A stretch of 64,000 nucleotides of DNA. It comes from Spirochaetota bacterium. Lineage in GTDB: Bacteria; Spirochaetota; UBA4802; UBA5550. This document shows, piece after piece, positions 45,970-53,755 of this stretch. Location of the stretch: NCBI GenBank assembly GCA_016933025.1, contig JAFGBT010000005.1, forward strand, positions 1-64,000. Direction: 5' to 3'. Under the pieces are notes generated by a model, which worked only from the letters and a program-made list of their open reading frames with translations, was not told the origin of the DNA and searched no databases. Made by a program: the position numbers and the translations under genes. Position 1 is the stretch's first letter. Each line of letters begins with the position of its first letter.

Positions 45970-45984
45970 TATCCGGGTTGAGCC

Positions 45985-47262
45985 ATGAAGATCATAAATG
46001 ATGTCACCGTCGTCATCAGAAAAAAAAGCTTTCCCAGCTTCATTGACGAGCTGTACAAGCGGGATTGCGAACTTCTCGACCTCCAGCAGATCGAGGAATC
46101 CGGGGACGGCCACCTCTACACGCTGCGGGTCGCCTCCAACAACCTGAAGCGCTTCGAGGAGTTCCTCGCCGTCATCGGCGGCGCGGGCGAAAAGTACAGG
46201 CTCATATCCGTGAAGAACGTGATCGAGGAGCGGGTCGCGGGCGGCCTCATCAATGTTTCCAGCAAGATGCCGATCGAGAACATCGCGGATTTCAACACCT
46301 CGGTGATGGGCGCGACCGACCTGGTCCATGAAAAGATCAGGGGCAACGATGGGCCGCGCTTCTCCGGAATCGCGCGGAGCGTCGGGATGCTGAGCGGAGT
46401 CAGGGCCGCTGACGAAACGGAACTCGAGAGTCTTTTCCATGAATACGCCGACGCGGAGCGGGACGCGGTCATACTGAACCGCTTCGCCGGGCTGAACGGC
46501 TATCCCCTGACGGTGTTATACGACCACCCCGAGGACATCGTCACGGTCATGAAGAGGATCGAGCGGAATTTTTCAGCCCTCAGGATCATACATATCGACG
46601 AGGCCACGGTCATGCTTTACGACCTCCTCTATTCCGAGCTGACCATCCCGGTTGTCTCCCTTGAATTTGACGACCTGCCGCTGCTCCTTATGGCGCTGAT
46701 CATTAAAATAATGATGAAGTACCGGCTTAAAGCAGAGGAGTCAACCGTCGGGTTTATTGGCATTGACCTGAGCGCCGTCCGCCTCACCCGCGTGCTCGAC
46801 AAAGCCGGGTTTCGGCGCGTGCTCGGGTTCGACCACGGCGAAAAGGCGATGCTTGCCCTGGAGAACCAGGGGGGGCTCGCGACCACGGCGGAAAATATTT
46901 TCGGCAACGCCGACATCACCGTACTCCTGAAAAATAATTTCGACCACGAGGAGTACAGGAAAATCCGGCCCGGCCAGTTTGTCATTTCCCTGCTGGCGGA
47001 GGGTGATCCGGGGATGGAGGTCGCCTCGGGCAAGGGCGTTCGGGAGTACCTCAGGCGCGACATGTCGCACCTGGCGGCGATTTTCCCCGGCGTTCTTAAA
47101 GGCGTTATCGAGGCGAATATCAGGACTATCAGCGATCCGAAGATAGTTGAGTACGCAAAGAAGCTGGTTCCGCTACTGTCGGATACCTTTGATCTCCCGC
47201 ATCTCTTCGGCGACATTCACGAACAGGTCCGCCGGGTGATCGCGGCTGATGCGGCCAAATGA
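45985..47262 (+). CDS. Degenerate malic-enzyme-like protein with N-terminal ACT-like domain
   Basis: A 425-residue protein whose layout follows that of ACT-domain malic enzymes: an ACT-like domain (about 1-85), then GLINVSSKMPIENIADFNTS, the counterpart of the usual GKIxVxSKxPLxxxDDLSxAYTPGVA, and a Rossmann-like C-terminal half (about 235-400). The catalytic elements are lost. The YTPGVA tyrosine region reads NTSVMGA, the metal-binding EDI-x-APxCFE region reads HIDEATVMLYDL, the FHDDQHGT loop reads VSLEFDDLPL, and the dinucleotide GxGxxG reads GIDLSA. It is therefore probably a pseudoenzyme or a sensor. It is cytosolic and 16 bases after the PIN-TRAM gene. Confidence 0.65.
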   Translation: MKIINDVTVVIRKKSFPSFIDELYKRDCELLDLQQIEESGDGHLYTLRVASNNLKRFEEFLAVIGGAGEKYRLISVKNVIEERVAGGLINVSSKMPIENIADFNTSVMGATDLVHEKIRGNDGPRFSGIARSVGMLSGVRAADETELESLFHEYADAERDAVILNRFAGLNGYPLTVLYDHPEDIVTVMKRIERNFSALRIIHIDEATVMLYDLLYSELTIPVVSLEFDDLPLLLMALIIKIMMKYRLKAEESTVGFIGIDLSAVRLTRVLDKAGFRRVLGFDHGEKAMLALENQGGLATTAENIFGNADITVLLKNNFDHEEYRKIRPGQFVISLLAEGDPGMEVASGKGVREYLRRDMSHLAAIFPGVLKGVIEANIRTISDPKIVEYAKKLVPLLSDTFDLPHLFGDIHEQVRRVIAADAAK

Positions 47263-47285
47263 AGATGTTGCCCCCTCACCCCCGG

Positions 47286-47308
47286 CCCCTCTCCCGCGGG
47301 GAGAGGGG
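47286..47308 (+). repeat. GC-rich palindromic element overlapping the TetR ribosome binding site
   Basis: CCCCTCTCCC (47286-47295), apex GCG and GGGAGAGGGG (47299-47308) form a perfect stem within a CCCTCACCCCCGGCCCCTCTC-type sequence that is a common interspersed bacterial repeat. The 3' arm runs into the GGGGAGG that serves as the ribosome binding site of the TetR gene, so the stem may limit its translation. Confidence 0.55.
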
Positions 47309-47319
47309 AGGAAGATAAT

Positions 47320-47952
47320 ATGCCCGGCACACGCAAGATAACAAAACCTGTCCGGCAGGCGCAGAAAAAAAGCGGCCGTCCCTTCGGCAGGGACGATGTT
47401 GTGGCGGCTGTCATAAACGCCGCGGGCGAGCTATTTTCGAGGAGTGGCTTTGACGGTGTTTCCATACGGGACATAGCAAAAAAGGCCGGTGTGAACCACG
47501 GCCTTATCCACCGGCATTTCGGCTCCAAGGAGAACCTGCGGCGCAGCACACTTCAGCATATGGCTGATGCCATGCTTGCCGACATACGGGATGCCGGTAC
47601 CCTTAACGAGCTCTCCCGCCGCGCCTTCGAATCGCTCGAAAAGCACGAGCGCTTCTGGAGAGTGCTGGCGCGGACAATACTGGATGGGCGCAGCACCGGG
47701 GACATGCACCGGCGCTATCCCATAGCCCGGCACATGATCGACCGGGTCAACGCGGCGATGAAGGACGGAACCCTCAGGAACGATATAGACCCGCGGATGA
47801 TCGTTGCGGCCATGTTCTCCTTTTCCTGCGGCTTCATCATGTTCGAGCCCTTCATCCTCGCGGCCGCGGGGCTCGAAAATAGTAAGGCCGACGACGTCCG
47901 CGAGGAGATCTTCAGCGCGGCCATGTCGATTCTCACGGGACAGAAATCCTGA
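47320..47952 (+). CDS. TetR/AcrR-family transcriptional regulator
   Basis: A 210-residue regulator. The N-terminal 25 residues are basic (KITKPVRQAQKKSGRPFGRD). The helix-turn-helix lies at about 30-80 (AGELFSRSGFDGVSIRDIAKKAGVNHGLIHRHFGSKENL). The C-terminal ligand domain (about 90-205) is typical of TetR proteins that bind hydrophobic ligands but unassigned. A palindrome at 48020-48039 overlaps the promoter of the next gene and is a likely binding site, so this protein probably represses the exported phosphatase-superfamily enzyme. The ligand is unknown. Confidence 0.9.
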   Translation: MPGTRKITKPVRQAQKKSGRPFGRDDVVAAVINAAGELFSRSGFDGVSIRDIAKKAGVNHGLIHRHFGSKENLRRSTLQHMADAMLADIRDAGTLNELSRRAFESLEKHERFWRVLARTILDGRSTGDMHRRYPIARHMIDRVNAAMKDGTLRNDIDPRMIVAAMFSFSCGFIMFEPFILAAAGLENSKADDVREEIFSAAMSILTGQKS

Positions 47953-47991
47953 AGCGAAATCGGGAAAAAAGGATACGCAGATAAAAAAAGA

Positions 47992-48021
47992 TTGACAGCT
48001 GTAGTCGATTGTATGCATATT
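47992..48021 (+). promoter_or_regulatory. Promoter of the Tat-exported enzyme gene
   Basis: A perfect TTGACA (47992-47997), an 18-base spacer and CATATT (48016-48021) precede the gene at 48058. The minus-10 overlaps the operator palindrome by two bases. Confidence 0.5.
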
Positions 48022-48039
48022 GTAGTCAAATGACTACAA
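48020..48039. promoter_or_regulatory. Palindromic operator, likely TetR-family binding site
   Basis: TTGTAGTCA (48020-48028), AA and TGACTACAA (48031-48039) make a perfect 9+9 inverted repeat. A partial half-site TGTAGTCGA occurs at 48000-48008, inside the promoter spacer. It lies between the TetR gene and its probable target. Confidence 0.65.
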
Positions 48040-48057
48040 CGACAGCGGAGGTGGGCG

Positions 48058-49860
48058 ATGGAGAATGCTGGAGATTCACACGGAAAGGGAGTGAGCCGGA
48101 GGGGTTTTCTAAGGAGCGCCGGGATGCTGGCTGGCGCGGTAGCCCTGGGCGGAATAGGGCCCGCTCTTCGCGGGTTCCCGGCGGTCGTCAAAAAGAGGGA
48201 GCGCCCCCGTAAGCTTATCTATATAGCCATTGACGCCCTGAATCCCGCGTATTTCAGCCTTGACGCGCGCGGTAACCCTGGCGGTGGTCCTGGCAACTGG
48301 CTCATGCCGAACATCCGGGCGTTCCTGGCCGGGTCGCTCTGGTACCCCGGCGCCCTCGCGCACCTTCCGGCCGCGACAGACATGAACCACCTGAACGCCA
48401 TGGCCGGGACCAGCTCCGCCCAGAACGGCATCATCGGGGTATGGGCGCAGCCGGCGTCGTGGGACGGCGACGAGGCGGTGCTGAAGCGCTCGAGCCTCTC
48501 CTTCGCCCTGGATGACCGGGGCCGGCCGGTCGACACTATCTTCCACGCGTGGAAGAGGCGCTGGCCCGATTCAAAGACCATGCTCATCAGCGGCAAGGAA
48601 TGGGTCGCGGAGATGTTCAGGGACAGCGACCGGCCTGCGGTTGACCTTTTAATAACAGGGAAGGACCATCCATCTTACCTCGCCCCTCCGAAGAAGGAAA
48701 GCTTTGCCGACCCGCGCTCAGACACGGACGCGGACTGCGATCCAGAGTCTGGAAGGATGGGATTTTTTGACTTCAAGCACATGCGGCGCGGAAGAGTGCT
48801 TGAGCACATGAGCCCGTCCCGGGTGATGACGCGCCTCTACACCGGCCAGAAGAGCCTCCTGACCGCCCAGATGCAGGGGTTCCCGGAGCGCTTTCCGCAC
48901 GATTCGTGGATTGTTGAATCGGCGCTGGAGATCTTCAGGCGGCACGATCCGGACCTGGCCTACCTCCTCCTCGCCCAGACCGACGACGGCGGGCACTGCA
49001 TCGGCACGGCCCACGACCCGGCGGAGTTCGTGCAGGGCGACCCTGACGCAGTAGGCAACCGGTGCCGGAAAAAGAGCGAGTACAATCTGGTGAGCGCGCG
49101 CAACCGCATGATCGTGCGCGAGGCCGTGCTCGACTGCGTGCGGGACGTTGACATCCAGTTCGGCCGTCTGATGCGCGGGCTGGAGGAGCAGGGTATTGCG
49201 AGGGAAGCACGGATCATCCTCCTGAGCGACCATTCGGCAATAAACCACCTGTCCACCGAGGAGTTCATCTGCACCGACGTCATGGGCGTGATGGAGTCGC
49301 GCGGGCTCGACACGCGCGGCGTGTACGCCTTCAGCGTCAGCAGCTACGGCGTGCTCTACTGGCGCGAGCGAAAGAAGGAGGCCGCGCGCGCTAAAGAGAT
49401 TCTGCTCGGTCACCGGGCGAAGAACCCGCAGACCGGCGCGACCGAGTGCCCCTGGTGGGTCCTTGACCGGAACGACATGCGGAAGGGCGTGGCGGGCGTC
49501 TGCCTCCCCGGGGAGCTGTATCACCGCTACTACGTCGACGTCGACCGCGAGCGGAGCATGCTCTGGCCGGACCTGGTAGTGCTGGCGAAAAACGGCTGGC
49601 AGATCCCGGTCTACAACGGCCACATACCGAACGTCGGAATCAACGTGCCGAAGTGGACGCCGCCCTGGCGGGTCTACAACGGCGGCCACGGATCAGTGGA
49701 CACCCTCCCCATCGTCGCGGCGATCAGGGTCCCCGGCGGCAGGACGGGGGTGATACGCCGCGCCGTCAGGATATCGGACCTCGGCGCCACCGCACTGTCG
49801 CTCGCGGGGCTCGCGACAACGAGCACCGTATCGGGGCGCGACCTTACGGGCGATTTATAG
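48058..49860 (+). CDS. Tat-exported alkaline phosphatase/phosphodiesterase-superfamily enzyme
   Basis: A 600-residue protein with a twin-arginine signal (SRRGFLRSAG at about 13-22, then a hydrophobic Ala/Gly stretch). The mature enzyme has the metal sites of type I phosphodiesterase/nucleotide pyrophosphatase and alkaline phosphatase relatives: YIAIDALNPAYF (Asp), AGTSSAQNG (nucleophile Thr/Ser region), QTDDGGHCIG (Asp and His), LLSDHSAIN (Asp-His) and NGGHGSV (His). It is folded in the cytoplasm with metals and exported by Tat. The likely reaction is hydrolysis of a phosphate, phosphonate or sulfate ester. AGCGGAGG lies before the ATG. It is probably controlled by the upstream TetR protein. 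Confidence 0.82.
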   Translation: MENAGDSHGKGVSRRGFLRSAGMLAGAVALGGIGPALRGFPAVVKKRERPRKLIYIAIDALNPAYFSLDARGNPGGGPGNWLMPNIRAFLAGSLWYPGALAHLPAATDMNHLNAMAGTSSAQNGIIGVWAQPASWDGDEAVLKRSSLSFALDDRGRPVDTIFHAWKRRWPDSKTMLISGKEWVAEMFRDSDRPAVDLLITGKDHPSYLAPPKKESFADPRSDTDADCDPESGRMGFFDFKHMRRGRVLEHMSPSRVMTRLYTGQKSLLTAQMQGFPERFPHDSWIVESALEIFRRHDPDLAYLLLAQTDDGGHCIGTAHDPAEFVQGDPDAVGNRCRKKSEYNLVSARNRMIVREAVLDCVRDVDIQFGRLMRGLEEQGIAREARIILLSDHSAINHLSTEEFICTDVMGVMESRGLDTRGVYAFSVSSYGVLYWRERKKEAARAKEILLGHRAKNPQTGATECPWWVLDRNDMRKGVAGVCLPGELYHRYYVDVDRERSMLWPDLVVLAKNGWQIPVYNGHIPNVGINVPKWTPPWRVYNGGHGSVDTLPIVAAIRVPGGRTGVIRRAVRISDLGATALSLAGLATTSTVSGRDLTGDL

Positions 49861-50024
49861 GTGTCATTCGATTGTGGCGCAGGGCTTAATTATCGATATT
49901 CGAAAGATATTGCATGTCACTTTGATTATTACGAAAAAGTGATTGATAATCAGCAATTCGGCATGTACAATAGACGTGTTATGAGTCATAATTCCATGCA
50001 GGCATTATATTCAAACGGCGGTGT

Positions 50025-50234
50025 ATGAAAAAAAAATTTCGGGCAATAAAATTCACAAAGGATTATCCTGGGGAAGCATCGAATGATTTTTGGCTCTCGA
50101 AAACGCCAGATGAGAGGATAGAAGCCATAGAAGTAATAAGGGAACAGTATTATGCCATGCTGGGCTATAAGAGAACACCGCGGATAAAAAAAATCATAAC
50201 AATCTCACCGATCGTCGGGCGGCAACGTGCATAA
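50025..50234 (+). CDS. Small partner protein of nucleotidyltransferase (possible antitoxin)
   Basis: A 69-residue basic protein with the pattern FWLSKTPDERIEAIEVIREQYYAMLGY, which is a recurring companion encoded directly before AbiEii-type nucleotidyltransferases. It overlaps the next gene by 8 bases. No DNA-binding motif is obvious. A 7-base inverted repeat (TGATTAT/ATAATCA, 49923-49929 and 49946-49952) about 75 bases upstream may be a control site. A toxin-antitoxin role is inferred from the gene pairing only. Confidence 0.6.
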   Translation: MKKKFRAIKFTKDYPGEASNDFWLSKTPDERIEAIEVIREQYYAMLGYKRTPRIKKIITISPIVGRQRA

Positions 50235-50667
50235 GGATTTTTTAGAATTCATTGCGGCTTTGAACCGTAACAATGTTGATTTTGTCATCATAGGCGGCGT
50301 AGCCCTGGCCTATTACGGCCATCCGCGTTATACGGGCGATCTGGATTTATGGATATATCCGAGTGAAGATAATGTGAAAAAAACATTCAGGACTATTGAA
50401 AAATTCTTTTCTTCATCGGTGACAATAACGCCACGCGATTTTCTATCCGGCAAAAATATGGTGACACTGGGCGAGGAGCCCGTGCAGATACAGATACATC
50501 TGCATCTTGACGGCGTGTCAACGCAGGAAATCTGGGACAACAGCATAATCGGAAAATTCGGGAAGCATAAAGCCCGGTATATCGGGAAAGAAACATTCAT
50601 TAAGAACAAGTCCGCGGTAGGAAGAACCCAGGATTTGGCCGATATTGAAAAAATCCGCGATCGATAG
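50227..50667 (+). CDS. AbiEii-like nucleotidyltransferase family protein
   Basis: A 146-residue protein. DFVIIGGVALAYYGHPRYTGDLDLWI (about 19-44) is the nucleotidyltransferase signature, with GG, an R-x-T and the metal-binding Asp-x-Asp. It is a minimal domain, shorter than full AbiEii toxins (about 300). Such proteins transfer nucleotides to RNA or protein and can act as toxins when paired with a small partner. The start overlaps the partner gene. The pair is of lower GC than its neighbours, consistent with acquisition. Confidence 0.75.
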   Translation: MHKDFLEFIAALNRNNVDFVIIGGVALAYYGHPRYTGDLDLWIYPSEDNVKKTFRTIEKFFSSSVTITPRDFLSGKNMVTLGEEPVQIQIHLHLDGVSTQEIWDNSIIGKFGKHKARYIGKETFIKNKSAVGRTQDLADIEKIRDR

Positions 50668-50673
50668 AAGCGC

Positions 50674-51432
50674 TTACTCCGTCACGAGGATCCAGAAGAG
50701 GTTGGCGTAGCTGAAGAGCCGGTACTCGGCGCTCCCGCCCGACGAGCGCTCGAACCGGCGCGCGACGATGCCGTTTCGGGAACCGGAAAGATCGATCCTG
50801 TCGAAATCCGCGTAAGGCGTGTGTATTTCTCCGCCGCAGCAGGAGGCCTCGTACACCCCATTCGGGCCGATGATGCACGAGCTTTTACCCACCAGCCTGC
50901 GGATTTTTTCCATATCAACCATGAGGATGAAGGTGCCCGGCATGGTATCGCCGCCGCTCACCGGCGAGGAGACGGCGAGGAACGACGCGTCCGGGCGCGC
51001 CGGGAGCGAGGGGACGGTGACGATGTAGGGGCCCGGCTCCCGCCTGGCGTGGCAGGCGGCCAGGGCGTCGGCGCCCCGCGCCGACCTGACGCTGCGCGCG
51101 AACAGGCCGTTGTCGGTCATGGTGTAGACCACCCTCCCGTCCTCGGCGACCAGTATGAAATCAGCGTACACGCCGTCGGTGACCGCCTTTATCATGGCGG
51201 TGATCGCGTCGCGCTCCAGGAGATAGTACTTGCTGCCGCCGTCGTCCATGCGCTGGAGGTGGGCCAGGTGCTTTATCAGATCGCGCTCGACAATGACCCT
51301 GCCGGCCTGCCCGAGGTCGGATTCGCACACCCGGAACAGGTTCTTCAGGGAGGTTATGTCGATGCGGCTCGGGGCCGAGGCGCAGGAGGCGAGTATGAGG
51401 CTCAGGCACAGGAATAGCGCGTGTTGTTTCAT
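50674..51432 (-). CDS. Cache-domain lipoprotein without output domain
   Basis: The ATG at 51432 gives a 252-residue lipoprotein (signal ending LILASCASA). The periplasmic part matches PDC/dCache sensor patterns: YYLLERDAITAMIKAVTDGVYADFILVAEDGRVVYTMTDN, then FLAVSSPVSGGDTMPGTFILMVDM and a second repeat with CIIGPNGVYEASCCGGEI. Cache domains bind small molecules outside the cell, normally within receptors. Here no transmembrane helix or signalling domain follows, so it may act as an external binding subunit for another receptor. The divergent adenylate cyclase gene at 51689 is one possible partner. Confidence 0.65.
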   Translation of the reverse strand: MKQHALFLCLSLILASCASAPSRIDITSLKNLFRVCESDLGQAGRVIVERDLIKHLAHLQRMDDGGSKYYLLERDAITAMIKAVTDGVYADFILVAEDGRVVYTMTDNGLFARSVRSARGADALAACHARREPGPYIVTVPSLPARPDASFLAVSSPVSGGDTMPGTFILMVDMEKIRRLVGKSSCIIGPNGVYEASCCGGEIHTPYADFDRIDLSGSRNGIVARRFERSSGGSAEYRLFSYANLFWILVTE

Positions 51433-51688
51433 GCTATTATTTTCGGCCGCTTCGCACCCGGTAATTGATTGATTTTTTGACGAACCGTTGACCCGGCCGG
51501 CGCTGACATTCGTCCCCTCCAATTGTATACAGCCCACCCCGGAGGGAGGTTTTGATGGCGATAACATTTTTTTAAAAAGTTATATTATTTTTTTAGGCCG
51601 GATGGCACACTATGGCGCAATAATTTCGTTTTGCGGACCGGTCCTTATCGAGACCGAAATTTGTGAGGGTTAACATTAAGGTATAATT

Positions 51689-53605
51689 ATGGCGAAAAAG
51701 AAATCACTGTACCGGCGCATTCTGCACAAGCTTTTCAGGCAGAACAGGCTGATAAGCGATGTCGACAACATTCGTGAGGTCTATTTCGGGTTGCGGCTCC
51801 GTTTTCTCGCGCTGCTTACGCTCGTGATGATTGTCATCATATCCATTCTTACCCTTGTCATGTACCTCAACAATCAGCGGATCATAGAAAAAGAGAAGAA
51901 CGCGAAGGCGCGGTCGCTGACCCAGATCCTGGCCGGCCCGGCCGAGTTCTATCTCGATAAAAACGTGGAGAACACCAGGGAAGAGCTGGTGACCAAGTAC
52001 CAGATTATCGAGCGGGAATCGCAGAATTTCATAACGTATAACGAGGACATCGACAAGATAGTCCTCACCGACGATAGCGGGAAGGTAAAGTTCAGCACCA
52101 GCAGGGCGGACTACAGACGGAAGACAGTGCTGCCGTATATCAAAGAGGGACTGGCGCAAAATGAGGAAAGGCTTATCTCGTATGATTTTACCGTTGAAAA
52201 GAGGGACAAAAAGACGAAGGAGGCTGATCCGACTCGGTTTCGCGCGATCACGTATCCGATTTTTCTGCACAGGGGAAATGTAGTTGTTCTTCTGGAGGAT
52301 TTCAACCGGCTGTTCAAGGAATATCATACCGCGAGCAAGCAGAGGAAGAACCAGATCTATCGCTATCTCTGGAAAAAATACAGGGATGACCTTGACGAGG
52401 ATTTTGATCCGTCGACCTACAAGCCCGAAAAGGGAATCCAGACACTCGTTTCCAGGGTGTATGACGCCGATTTCCTCTTTCTGTCCCTGTTCAACAAGAG
52501 CATGGCCTTCCGGAACAGGCTGATTCCCCGGAAAGAGCGGTGGCTCTGGTCCGACCGGTGGCTCAGGGTCCAGAAAGAGAATAAGATCAAGGCATACCTC
52601 GAGGACAACCCGACAAAGGCGAAGGAGATCGACGATCTCATCATCGCGCGGATTACCACGCTCGCGGGCAAGGTTGAGAACATCAAGAGGCTCGGCGTGC
52701 TCGCGGTCGTTTTTAACGTCGATGCATTCAAAAAAGAGTCCGAGCGAAACATCGGGGAGGTCGTCAAGATCGCGCTGATAATAATGGCCGTCGGTATCAT
52801 CGCGCTGTTGATCGTGCTGAGCTTCACTATCAAAAATTTAAAAAAGCTCGAGGGGTGGGCCATTTCCGTGAGCAAGGGCAATATCAACGAAAAGATCCAT
52901 ATCAAGACAAACGACGAGATCGGGAGGCTTGGCGACATCACGAACTACATGATTGACGAGATCAAGGTGAAATACCACCTCGAGAAATTCGTGTCGCGTT
53001 CCACCAGGACCATGATTGAAGGACAGAAATCCGGCGCGGGCGAGCTCGGTCTCGGCGTGACCGACAGAAAAAATCTCGCCTTTATTTTTTCGGACGTCCG
53101 CGGGTTCACCTCGTTTTCCGAGAAGAACGATCCGGCGACGGTCATCGAGGTGCTGAACCGCTATCTCGAACTGCAGTCGAATATCATCAAGACCAGCCTC
53201 GGCGACATCGATGATTACGTCGGCGACCAGATCATGGCGCATTTCTCCGGGGAGAGAAGGGTGGACCGCGCCATCGATACGGCGGTCCGGATCATGAAGG
53301 AGATCGCGCGGTTGAACGCCGAAAGGAAAAAGCAGGAACTGCCGGTCTTCGAGGTGGGGATCGGCGTCCACGACGGCGATGTCGTTGTCGGGAACATCGG
53401 CTCGCGGTTCAGGATGGATTTCGCCTGCGTCGGCGACGCGGTGAACCTGACCTCGCGCCTCTGCTCCGCCGCACTGCCGGGAGAGATACTGGTCTCCCTG
53501 CACGCGTACCGGCAGGCGAAGAAGGCGTATAAGGCCAGTGAATATCCTTCACTCGAAGTCAAGGGGAAGGAAAAGAGGGTCCGGGTTGTGAAAGTCATGT
53601 ATTAA
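51689..53605 (+). CDS. Membrane class III adenylate/guanylate cyclase with HAMP domain
   Basis: A 638-residue receptor cyclase. TM1 is at about 33-55; a large periplasmic sensor of about 300 residues follows, including a PDC-like segment (IDKIVLTDDSGKVKFSTSRADY); TM2 is at about 357-378; then HAMP (about 380-430) and the cyclase catalytic domain (about 455-638). Metal aspartates are in IFSDVRGFTSF and IDDYVGDQIMA; VGDAVNLTSRL carries the transition-state Asn and Arg. It makes cAMP (or cGMP) in response to an external signal. The Crp/Fnr protein at 1858 may be a receptor for it, which is inference. Confidence 0.9.
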   Translation: MAKKKSLYRRILHKLFRQNRLISDVDNIREVYFGLRLRFLALLTLVMIVIISILTLVMYLNNQRIIEKEKNAKARSLTQILAGPAEFYLDKNVENTREELVTKYQIIERESQNFITYNEDIDKIVLTDDSGKVKFSTSRADYRRKTVLPYIKEGLAQNEERLISYDFTVEKRDKKTKEADPTRFRAITYPIFLHRGNVVVLLEDFNRLFKEYHTASKQRKNQIYRYLWKKYRDDLDEDFDPSTYKPEKGIQTLVSRVYDADFLFLSLFNKSMAFRNRLIPRKERWLWSDRWLRVQKENKIKAYLEDNPTKAKEIDDLIIARITTLAGKVENIKRLGVLAVVFNVDAFKKESERNIGEVVKIALIIMAVGIIALLIVLSFTIKNLKKLEGWAISVSKGNINEKIHIKTNDEIGRLGDITNYMIDEIKVKYHLEKFVSRSTRTMIEGQKSGAGELGLGVTDRKNLAFIFSDVRGFTSFSEKNDPATVIEVLNRYLELQSNIIKTSLGDIDDYVGDQIMAHFSGERRVDRAIDTAVRIMKEIARLNAERKKQELPVFEVGIGVHDGDVVVGNIGSRFRMDFACVGDAVNLTSRLCSAALPGEILVSLHAYRQAKKAYKASEYPSLEVKGKEKRVRVVKVMY

Positions 53606-53658
53606 CCGGGGGTTCGCTCACGGGCCCTGTTCCGGAATTTTATTTCAGGGTTTCTTCC

Positions 53659-53689
53659 TTGACATTAAATCTAATTTGTTCTTTAGAAT
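53659..53689 (+). promoter_or_regulatory. Candidate promoter for the FecR lipoprotein gene
   Basis: TTGACA (53659-53664), a 19-base spacer and TAGAAT (53684-53689) lie about 66 bases before the ATG at 53756. Confidence 0.4.
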
Positions 53690-53755
53690 CTCTATCTTCG
53701 CCGGCCGGCCCGTCCGCGGATAGAAGAGATACTCGAATCATAAGAGAGCAATGCC

